Source of the DNA: Fidelibacterota bacterium 46_43
Lineage (GTDB): Bacteria; Fidelibacterota; Fidelibacteria; Fidelibacterales; Fidelibacteraceae
Reading direction: 5' to 3'
DNA length: 23,396 bases
Assembly: GCA_001509335.1 (NCBI GenBank)
Contig: LGGY01000131.1
Coordinates: 1 to 23,396, forward strand
Position 1 is the first letter of the stretch. Every line of letters starts with the position of its first letter. The translations under genes and the position numbers were made by a program. Of the stretch, positions 1-6,422 are shown in pieces. A model generated the notes under the pieces. That model worked only from the letters and a program-made list of their open reading frames with translations. It ran no database searches and was not told the DNA's origin.

Positions 1-227
1 ATAAAATGGTTGAAGTCATCTTCCGGGTGGATCAGGATACTGTAACGGCAGTACCTGTTTCCATTGGACTCAGCAGTCAGGATATGTTTGAGATTAAATC
101 CGGTATTCAGGAAGGGGATGAAATTGTCATAGGAAATCATAAAGTCCTGAGCCGTGAATTGCAAACCGGTATGCATGTCAAGAAATCCGAGGCTGAAGAA
201 GGCAAAAAATCCGGTAAGAAACGCTAA
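1..227 (+). CDS. Efflux periplasmic adaptor (MacA/HlyD-type membrane-fusion protein), C-terminal fragment
   Basis: This is the last ~75 codons of a gene whose start lies left of the window; the frame is open from the edge to the TAA at 225-227. The visible part contains a beta-rich stretch (TAVPVSIGLSS) followed by the pattern SGIQEGDEIVIGNHKVL and a Lys/Glu-rich tail. That resembles the membrane-proximal end of MacA/HlyD-type adaptors, where the usual form is 'V.sGL..Gd.VV..g...l..G..V'. Such proteins bridge an inner-membrane transporter and an outer-membrane channel. The next gene, an ABC ATPase, starts 10 bases after the stop and two MacB-like permeases follow, which supports the assignment. 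The substrate is unknown. The charged tail (KKSEAEEGKKSGKKR) is an unremarkable extension. Confidence 0.75.
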   Translation, partial: KMVEVIFRVDQDTVTAVPVSIGLSSQDMFEIKSGIQEGDEIVIGNHKVLSRELQTGMHVKKSEAEEGKKSGKKR

Positions 228-237
228 GGAGCTGAAC

Positions 238-963
238 ATGGCCTTATTGGAACTGAAACAAGTAACGAAAGTGTACCAGGTTGGGGCAGTGGCTGTTCAT
301 GCTCTTAGGGGAATTGACCTGATGGTTGAAAAAAATGAATATGTTTCGGTGATGGGTCCTTCCGGTTCGGGAAAATCCACCCTCATGAATGTCATCGGAT
401 GCCTGGATACCCCGACTTCGGGGACATATATACTGGATGGAAAAACAGTCCATGATGATCGCATTGAACAAAGCAGTAACGGTAAACTTTCCGATGATGA
501 ACTTGCTTTTGTACGAAATCAAAAAATCGGGTTTGTTTTTCAAACCTTTAATCTCCTGCCACGGATAACAGCCCTGCACAATGTGGAACTTCCGTTGATC
601 TATGCCGGAATCCATAAAAAAGACAGGATAGAAATGGCAAAAGAAGCCCTCCGCAAGGTGAATCTGGAGGACAGAATGCATCATCAGCCTAACGAACTTT
701 CAGGGGGACAGCGTCAGAGAGTAGCCATTGCAAGAGCACTGGTGAACAACCCTTCGATCATTCTGGCGGATGAACCCACCGGGAACCTGGACAGTAAAAC
801 ATCCCGTGAAATCATGCAGCTCATGGATCACCTCCATGATGAAGGTAATACGATTATTCTGGTCACTCACGAGACAGATATTGCCAAACATGCCCACCGG
901 GTAGTCCACTTTCTGGACGGGTTGATTGCCAGTGACGAATTGACACCTAAGGGAAAAGGGTAA
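238..963 (+). CDS. ABC transporter ATPase, MacB/LolD type
   Basis: This 241-residue stand-alone nucleotide-binding subunit should power the two permeases downstream. All ABC motifs are present: Walker A GPSGSGKST at 40-48, Q-loop Q102, signature LSGGQ at 154-158, Walker B IILADE ending at D178-E179, D-loop NLDS, and switch His211. GFVFQTFNLLPR and the SGGQRQRVAIARAL stretch are typical of the MacB/LolD/FtsE branch. Relative to the usual MacB ATPase there seem to be several extra residues before SDDELAFVRN (around 70-85). I chose ATG 238 because AAGGAG at 226-231 lies six bases upstream and the protein then begins MALLELKQV, as family members do. An in-frame ATG at 154 would add 28 residues overlapping the adaptor gene and is less likely. 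The stop abuts the start of the first permease. Confidence 0.93.
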   Translation: MALLELKQVTKVYQVGAVAVHALRGIDLMVEKNEYVSVMGPSGSGKSTLMNVIGCLDTPTSGTYILDGKTVHDDRIEQSSNGKLSDDELAFVRNQKIGFVFQTFNLLPRITALHNVELPLIYAGIHKKDRIEMAKEALRKVNLEDRMHHQPNELSGGQRQRVAIARALVNNPSIILADEPTGNLDSKTSREIMQLMDHLHDEGNTIILVTHETDIAKHAHRVVHFLDGLIASDELTPKGKG

Positions 964-2181
964 ATGGGCCAACTGTTTGAAAGTGTGATTATGGCCATGA
1001 AGGCCATTCTTCAGAATAAAACCAGGGCATTTTTAACCATGCTGGGTATTATCATCGGCATATTATCTGTGTCCCTCATGGGAACCGCCATTTCCGGGAT
1101 CGATGAAGTCTTTGAAAACAGTATTCAGGGGATGGGTCAGGATGTGTTATACATACAAAAATATCCCTGGTTTATGATGAATGATGAATGGTGGGAATAC
1201 CGGAACCGCCCTGACATTGAAGAAGAATACGCGGAGCAAATCCTGGAACGGGCATCTACCATTGCGTTTGCCACACCTTCATCAGGGCGACGAAGTGATG
1301 TGAAATATGGGAAAAATGCCGTGGAAAGGGTGGAAATCAACGGAACAACCTGGCAGGAAGCCTATATTTCAGCGCTGAAACTGGAATCCGGTCGCTTTTT
1401 TTCTGAACCCGAAAGCCGTTACGGCACTCGGGTGGCGGTGATCGGTTATGATATTAAAACAAATCTCTTTCCCGATGAAGATCCCCTGGGGAAAGAGATT
1501 ATAATCCAGGGAAATAAATTTCGAATTATCGGTGTAATTGCCCAACAGGGAAAATTTCTGGGGCTCATGAGTATGGATAATATCGTGACGATTCCCCTGA
1601 AATCCCTGCAAAATATTTTTGGCGGCCGATGGGGAGTGTCTGTTAGTGTGAAACCCAAAGAAGGGGTGACGGTAGAACAGGCGAAAGAAGAACTCATGTT
1701 TATCATGAGGGGACTTCGGGGGCTGAAGCCCCGGGAGGAAAATGATTTTTCCATCAACCAACAGGAGGCATTCAGGGAGCAATTTGCCAGTATACGGATG
1801 GCGATCAGCGCAGTTGGACTTGGCATCACGGTCCTTTCCCTGATTGTGGGTGGCATTGGTATTATGAACATCATGTTCGTGAGTGTCCGGGAGCGAACCA
1901 AAGAAATTGGAATTCGTAAAGCCCTGGGTGCCAAAAAGAATATTATCCTTTTTCAGTTTCTCAGTGAAGCCGTGATTATTTCTCTGATTGGCGGTACAAT
2001 CGGTATTCTCATCACCGTGGGGCTTGTTGGTCTTTTGCAGAAGTTCTTTGTGGCTCGCCTCTCCATCGATCTCATCATCATTTCCCTTTCCGTTTCCGTG
2101 ATCACGGGTGTTTTATCGGGAATTGTTCCCGCCAACATGGCAGCACGCCTGAATCCTATTGAAGCTATCAGATATGAGTAA
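964..2181 (+). CDS. MacB-like ABC transporter permease (first of two)
   Basis: This 405-residue inner-membrane subunit has the MacB layout: an N-terminal helix (~22-44), a large periplasmic domain (~50-275, MacB_PCD type), then three helices (~282-305, ~335-358, ~368-392) forming the FtsX core. The hallmark GGIGIMNIMFVSVRERTKE followed by IGIRKALGAKK is at ~297-325, and the protein ends in NPIEAIRYE. Unlike E. coli MacB it has no fused ATPase; that is the separate gene just upstream. ATG 964 follows the ATPase stop with no gap, and AAAGGG at 955-960 can serve as ribosome site. MacB transporters use mechanotransmission with a MacA adaptor to move substrates from the periplasm outward; the adaptor tail two genes upstream fits. 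Substrate (toxin, antibiotic, lipid or peptide) cannot be read from the sequence. Confidence 0.92.
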   Translation: MGQLFESVIMAMKAILQNKTRAFLTMLGIIIGILSVSLMGTAISGIDEVFENSIQGMGQDVLYIQKYPWFMMNDEWWEYRNRPDIEEEYAEQILERASTIAFATPSSGRRSDVKYGKNAVERVEINGTTWQEAYISALKLESGRFFSEPESRYGTRVAVIGYDIKTNLFPDEDPLGKEIIIQGNKFRIIGVIAQQGKFLGLMSMDNIVTIPLKSLQNIFGGRWGVSVSVKPKEGVTVEQAKEELMFIMRGLRGLKPREENDFSINQQEAFREQFASIRMAISAVGLGITVLSLIVGGIGIMNIMFVSVRERTKEIGIRKALGAKKNIILFQFLSEAVIISLIGGTIGILITVGLVGLLQKFFVARLSIDLIIISLSVSVITGVLSGIVPANMAARLNPIEAIRYE

Positions 2182-2235
2182 AGAAAAGAAAATAACGATG
2201 ACTGTTGAGGTTAACGTTGAGAGATTCTGAAACAC

Positions 2236-2250
2236 ACCCTTTAATAGGGT
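2236..2250 (+). promoter_or_regulatory. Small hairpin just ahead of the second permease's ribosome site
   Basis: The inverted repeat ACCCT-TTAAT-AGGGT (5-bp stem, 5-base loop) ends one base before the GAGG at 2252-2255 that precedes ATG 2264. It lies in the only real gap (82 bases) of the MacAB-like cluster. It might tune translation or processing between the two permease genes. The stem is short and could be chance; no U-tract follows, so it is not a terminator. Confidence 0.2.
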
Positions 2251-2263
2251 TGAGGAATAAAAT

Positions 2264-3493
2264 ATGAATTTGCATGAAGTGCTCATGTCATCCCTCGATT
2301 CTATCCGCCAGAATAAGCTCCGTTCTTTTCTGACACTTCTCGGTGTTGTGATCGGGATGTTTTCCATTATCGGTGTGATGACAGCGATCAATGTTCTCCA
2401 GAATTCGGTCGAAAGCAATCTGAATGTTTTGGGAACTAATACCTTTTTTATCCAGAAGTATCCTGCAGTCCAAATGGGCGGCGGTACCCACTGGAAGTAT
2501 CGTAATCGGAAAAATCTGACCTATGCAGACTATCTTCAGTTGAAGGATCGTTTTTCCGGTCCGGCGACAATCACAGCCGAAAACTGGCATAGTGGGGATC
2601 CCATCAAATTTGAAGATAAACAGACAAAAAACAGTGTGGGGATCCAGGGAGTGACACCTGAATGGGAATTTTCGTCCGGCTATTTTTTGCAAAGCGGCCG
2701 TATGATCAGCCGTAACGATCTGGAACAAATGCGGAATGTGATTATCCTGGGACAGGATGTGGTTGATGTTCTTATGCCTCAGTATAACCCTGTGGGACAG
2801 ACAGTTACTATCCGGGGGGTTAAATTCAAGGTGATTGGAACCCTGGAACGAAAGGGAACCATCTTTGGCCAGTCCGAAGATAATGTGGTAATTATGCCAC
2901 TGACCACCCATCTGAAAATGTTTGCAAGTCGATGGACATCCCTGGGATACGCCATTGCGGTGATGAAAATGGAACAGTTTGATGAGGTTCAGGATGAAAT
3001 TGTCTTTAATCTGCGCCTGATCCGGGGTGTTCCTCTGACGGAAGAAAATGATTTTGAGGTGGTTTCCAATACATCACTCATTGATACTTTTAATCAAGTG
3101 ACAGGAGCCATCAAAATGGCAGCTCTTCTCATCAGTTCAATCGCTCTTGTGGCTGCCGGCATCGGTATTATGAATATCATGCTGGTCAGCGTGACTGAAC
3201 GAACCCGGGAAATCGGCATTCGTAAAAGCATTGGAGCACGAAAGCGGGATATTATGAACCAGTTTCTCCTTGAAGCCCTGGTTTTAACGGAACTGGGAGC
3301 CCTGATCGGTATTGTTTTGGGAATTTTGGCCGGAAACCTTGTGGCTGTTTCCATGAATGTGAGCGGGGTTTTTCCCATCCAGTGGGCGATTATTGGGGTG
3401 ATTATTTGTTCGGTGATCGGCGTGGTTTTTGGAACCTATCCTGCCGTCAAAGCAGCCCGGCTGGATCCTATCGAAGCCCTGAGATATGAGTAA
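2264..3493 (+). CDS. MacB-like ABC transporter permease (second of two)
   Basis: This 409-residue paralogue of the preceding permease has the same layout: one N-terminal helix (~22-44), a long periplasmic domain, and three C-terminal helices. It carries the family hallmark GIGIMNIMLVSVTERTREIG with IRKSIGARK, and ends DPIEALRYE, matching NPIEAIRYE in its neighbour. Both permeases also share IQKYP at ~63-68 and W-x-YRNR at 77-82 in the periplasmic domain, so they probably arose by tandem duplication. The start is ATG 2264, with GAGG at 2252-2255 eight bases upstream. One ATPase serving two different permeases suggests a heterodimeric transporter, although two homodimers sharing one ATPase are possible. 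The gene meets the convergent minus-strand gene only 20 bases after its stop. Confidence 0.92.
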   Translation: MNLHEVLMSSLDSIRQNKLRSFLTLLGVVIGMFSIIGVMTAINVLQNSVESNLNVLGTNTFFIQKYPAVQMGGGTHWKYRNRKNLTYADYLQLKDRFSGPATITAENWHSGDPIKFEDKQTKNSVGIQGVTPEWEFSSGYFLQSGRMISRNDLEQMRNVIILGQDVVDVLMPQYNPVGQTVTIRGVKFKVIGTLERKGTIFGQSEDNVVIMPLTTHLKMFASRWTSLGYAIAVMKMEQFDEVQDEIVFNLRLIRGVPLTEENDFEVVSNTSLIDTFNQVTGAIKMAALLISSIALVAAGIGIMNIMLVSVTERTREIGIRKSIGARKRDIMNQFLLEALVLTELGALIGIVLGILAGNLVAVSMNVSGVFPIQWAIIGVIICSVIGVVFGTYPAVKAARLDPIEALRYE

Positions 3494-3513
3494 AAAATCT
3501 TGATTTTTATGAA

Positions 3514-4230
3514 TTATTCAATATTTGAATATTTGATTTCACTTGTATAGTAACTGACCTTTTTATCCAGGGTGGGCACGGAACACTGAAAATTTCCGCT
3601 GTTTCCAGGTAGAAGTGATGAAGAAGAATAAATACCCCCAGGATATTTCATGTCATTGCCCAACACAAAGCTGCTGTCTGCACTGATCAGATTGGCGACT
3701 TCATCATAAAGCCTGAAGACAACCCGGACAAAGTCCGCCCGCTGATTCCCGTTGTTTGTTACCTTTCCCAGGAATACTTTTTTATCGGTATACGTCATTT
3801 CTCTGACGGGGCCGTCAAATTCCAGCATGGGGACCTGCTTTTTTATAGGTTCAATTTTTTTAATCTGTTCTCGCTGAAGTGTGATGATGCCGATCAGGGT
3901 TTGGACCTTGATTTCGTACAGGTTTTCTTCCAGGATTGTCCCCAAAACAATGGTCCCGTTTTTCAATATGATCTGATGGGCCAAGTCAGGTACGGTGACC
4001 ATTTCCCGGATTTCATTCCGGATTTTTGGCATATTGACTTCAGCTTTATACATCAGCACTTCTTCTTTCAATGCCCTGAGCTCATTTTTTAGCTGAAGGA
4101 TCTCTTCATCTACTGTATAGTAGCGGTCTCCTCCGGTATCTTTATAAAGCGCATCCGAGGCCGGAGGAACCTGGGCAGCGGCGGTTGATACCGTGATTAC
4201 AAAAAGATATACAAGGTGTTGTATTTTCAT
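3514..4230 (-). CDS. Exported coiled-coil protein with an FxLYD-like domain, function unknown
   Basis: This is a 238-residue protein with a signal peptide (hydrophobic ~5-15, cleavage probably after AAA or AAAQ near 19-20). Residues ~41-75 are heptad-like and charged (EEILQLKNELRALKEEV), probably a coiled coil. Residues ~86-127 (ILKNGTIVLGTILEE, then EIKVQTLIGIITLQREQIKKIE) resemble a small Sm/SH3-like strand module of the 'LKNG..I.G.I.....' type. The C-terminal part contains FRLYD at 172-176, preceded by GKVTNNGNQRADFVRVV and followed by LLPGNSGNF. This is the pattern of the FxLYD domain, a beta-sandwich found in envelope proteins. The start is well supported: GGGAGG lies six bases upstream and the ATG overlaps the TGA of the upstream lipoprotein gene (ATGA). 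It is the last of three overlapped envelope genes and probably acts with them in the periplasm. No enzyme motif is visible. Confidence 0.75.
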   Translation of the reverse strand: MKIQHLVYLFVITVSTAAAQVPPASDALYKDTGGDRYYTVDEEILQLKNELRALKEEVLMYKAEVNMPKIRNEIREMVTVPDLAHQIILKNGTIVLGTILEENLYEIKVQTLIGIITLQREQIKKIEPIKKQVPMLEFDGPVREMTYTDKKVFLGKVTNNGNQRADFVRVVFRLYDEVANLISADSSFVLGNDMKYPGGIYSSSSLLPGNSGNFQCSVPTLDKKVSYYTSEIKYSNIE

Positions 4231-5321
4231 TCTGAACCTCCCTGAAAATCACGATGAAGGGCAAGGGCGGTTTTCTCCATCGTCTGGTACAGGTCCGGAT
4301 TCCCCGATTTACGGACAGCCGTGGCGATATCCGTCCAGAAAATGAGATTGTGCGGTTCTTTCAGTGCCAGAATTAAAAACATGAGCTCTTCAGGGGACTC
4401 ACATGCGATGAGGCCATCTACTGCTTTTTTACGCAGATGATAGGGAAAATTATCGTCTGTGGCTATAAAACGAAGGGAAGGTATAATCGCAGGATCGGAG
4501 AAATCCTCCAATACCGCTAAGGCACTGTTCAGCATGTGATTATGCCGTTCCTTGCTCCTGTCCAAAAATTTAAGGAGGGCAAGCAATATTTCTTCATCCT
4601 GGGTGAGGTCCAGCACATTGAATGAAAATTCCCGAAGCATCTGATCTGTTTGCGGATCGCCCATAAGTGCAATGAGGGCTTCTGTAAAGGCCGGTTCATT
4701 TTTATCAGCCAGGATCTGCAAAGCCCGTTCCCGGGTCCTCAGGCTTCGTTTCGGGTCGTTGATGATTTTCAGCAGGACAGGGACAATCCCGTCATCGTCG
4801 TATTTCCCCAGGGATTTGGCAAAGGCATCATCCAGCTGTAAAAAGTGATCATAAGATTTCTGGTATAAATCCAGGAAGCGGGGGAGACTCTGTAAATCCG
4901 CATTGGCAAAAATGCTCCCCAGGATTTTTTTCTCCAGATTGATGCGGAGATCCATCAGGGCTGAATATGCGTTCATCATCAGGGCGCCCCATTCGGGGTC
5001 ATTCAGTTGCGCCGTTTCATCGGCTATGATTTCCAGAGCCCAGTATTCCATGTTCTGTGGTTTTTTTAACTGATTCTGGATCAGGCGATAGGCAAGGGGA
5101 TCCCTGCTTCGGATGATATATCGGAGGGCTTCCGCCCGGAGTTCCTGAGCCTGTTCATCATCCATATAAGTGGCAATGATCCGGTCCAAAGCGTTGGGTT
5201 TTTCTTCCAGGTAACGGTTATACTGGTTCACAATCGCCCGGCTGTCCTTGAGAGAACCGCTGCTACTGCATCCTGCCAGAAAACCTGCTAAAACAAGAAC
5301 CATCAGGTATTTTGTTTTCAT
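4227..5321 (-). CDS. Lipoprotein with HEAT-like helical repeats, function unknown
   Basis: This 364-residue protein has a lipobox L15-A16-G17-C18 after a hydrophobic signal, so it should be lipidated at Cys18; Ser-Ser-Ser follows, compatible with outer-membrane sorting. The rest is almost wholly alpha-helical. From ~175 on, paired-helix units recur about every 30-40 residues: GIVPVLLKIINDPKRSLRTR, EPAFTEALIALMGDP, EEILLALLKFLDRS, PAIIPSLRFIATDD and PEELMFLILALKEP. This resembles HEAT/PBS-type repeats, which usually form protein-binding solenoids. No catalytic residues stand out. The ATG overlaps the stop of the DUF4837-like gene by four bases, and its own stop overlaps the start of the next gene the same way, so the three are almost certainly translated together. 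An envelope scaffold or adaptor role is an inference from the repeats. Confidence 0.75.
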   Translation of the reverse strand: MKTKYLMVLVLAGFLAGCSSSGSLKDSRAIVNQYNRYLEEKPNALDRIIATYMDDEQAQELRAEALRYIIRSRDPLAYRLIQNQLKKPQNMEYWALEIIADETAQLNDPEWGALMMNAYSALMDLRINLEKKILGSIFANADLQSLPRFLDLYQKSYDHFLQLDDAFAKSLGKYDDDGIVPVLLKIINDPKRSLRTRERALQILADKNEPAFTEALIALMGDPQTDQMLREFSFNVLDLTQDEEILLALLKFLDRSKERHNHMLNSALAVLEDFSDPAIIPSLRFIATDDNFPYHLRKKAVDGLIACESPEELMFLILALKEPHNLIFWTDIATAVRKSGNPDLYQTMEKTALALHRDFQGGSE

Positions 5322-6346
5322 TTCATATATTCCTGTAAGACTTTTTCACTGGTAAAAAACGTACTGACCATGAGCTCCATCTGTCGGAGATAGACATTTT
5401 TTATCTGTCCCGGAGCCCAAACACAGACATCAATAAAGTAGGTCCGGTCTGTTACTCCGTCATAAAAATAAAAACTGGAAAAGGGCCCGCCCATGGTTTT
5501 TTCCGGATGTCCCCACAGTCCACGGATATTGAAAACCGGGCGATTCCCCCAGTGAACCAGCCGGTGTGTCAGAAAGCGTTTTTCTACATAGGTACCATCC
5601 AGATAATTCAGACTCAGCCAGTGCCGCATGGTGACTGCCCATCGTTCATCCAAAACCGATGTGAGTCCGCCTTTCTGCCAATAAATGGTTACCCAGCGGT
5701 AGGGATTGGTCCGCCCCAGTTGAATGATGCGCTCATTGGGGTTTTCCTCCAGGATCTGATAACTGTGAGGTACCCTGAAAGAAAAATTGTACTTTTCAAA
5801 CAATTTTTTTGTGATCTCTTTCTCTTCGGCTTTATAATACAATTGCTCAAACTGCCGTTCAATGAATGCTTTATTCAGCGCGTCATAAATGCTATTTCCC
5901 TCGTTCCGGATAAATGTTAAAAGGGCTTCATCGTCCGGTGCCGCCAAAATGATAAAAATTTGCCGTTTGGCCAGTTTCTCCTTTATGGGAAACAGATACC
6001 GTTCACCCTTTTCAATCATACGCAGCGCCGTATCCGGCAGCATCCGCTGAACATATAGGGATGTCCGGTCCTTTCTGTCCAGCGTCGTAATGAACATGAG
6101 ATTTTTGGATGCCCGGTAATCCTTGAAATCCGACAAAGGAACCGTTTCAAAATGGAAGATCCGTTCAATTTGCGGCGTCCGGATCTCTTTTTCCACCGGT
6201 TTTCTGATCTCTTCCTCAATGATTGCCCAGAGTGAGTCATCCACAAAGGTGTACACCGGCCCGTCGTTTCCTACGGCCAGCTTTTTGTAGGGTTCACAGC
6301 TAAAAAGGGTAAAAAGGATTAAGCTCAAAAGAATAAGTCGCTTCAT
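5318..6346 (-). CDS. DUF4837-like lipoprotein
   Basis: With the start at ATG 6346 the protein has 342 residues. This start has GGAG seven bases upstream and gives a clean lipoprotein signal (MKRLILLSLILFTLFSC, lipidated Cys17). The frame stays open to 6415, but that would put 23 hydrophobic/basic residues in front of the signal. The C-terminal third carries RGLWGHPE, MGGPF at ~285-289, and VCVWAPGQIKNVYLRQMEL. These match my recollection of DUF4837, a lipoprotein family described mainly from Bacteroidetes, with unknown function. The middle region (WVTIYWQKGG) is also typical. This is the first gene of a three-gene set joined by ATGA overlaps. The amylase gene ends 76 bases upstream on the same strand, so transcription could run in from there. 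Confidence 0.75.
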   Translation of the reverse strand: MKRLILLSLILFTLFSCEPYKKLAVGNDGPVYTFVDDSLWAIIEEEIRKPVEKEIRTPQIERIFHFETVPLSDFKDYRASKNLMFITTLDRKDRTSLYVQRMLPDTALRMIEKGERYLFPIKEKLAKRQIFIILAAPDDEALLTFIRNEGNSIYDALNKAFIERQFEQLYYKAEEKEITKKLFEKYNFSFRVPHSYQILEENPNERIIQLGRTNPYRWVTIYWQKGGLTSVLDERWAVTMRHWLSLNYLDGTYVEKRFLTHRLVHWGNRPVFNIRGLWGHPEKTMGGPFSSFYFYDGVTDRTYFIDVCVWAPGQIKNVYLRQMELMVSTFFTSEKVLQEYMK

Positions 6347-6422
6347 CGTTGATCTCCGCTTCAGGATGATTGATGTCTTTAGTGATAAAATAGTCAGAGA
6401 AATGGTCAAAATCACATGTTAT

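Noticed and set aside
244..684. Open frame of 146 codons on the minus strand inside the ABC ATPase gene.
   Set aside because: It lies opposite strongly conserved ABC motifs and its translation shows no family features; a shadow frame.
3516..3535. Inverted repeat ATTCAA-TAT-TTGAAT plus two tandem copies of AATATTTG at the convergent end of the second permease and the FxLYD gene.
   Set aside because: It is short, wholly AT-based, lies in the coding end of the minus-strand gene and has no U-tract, so it is not a credible terminator; probably low-complexity chance.
6347..6422. Possible promoter (TTGACC on the minus strand) in the 76-base gap between the amylase and DUF4837-like genes.
   Set aside because: No acceptable -10 lies 16-18 bases from it; read-through from the amylase remains as likely.
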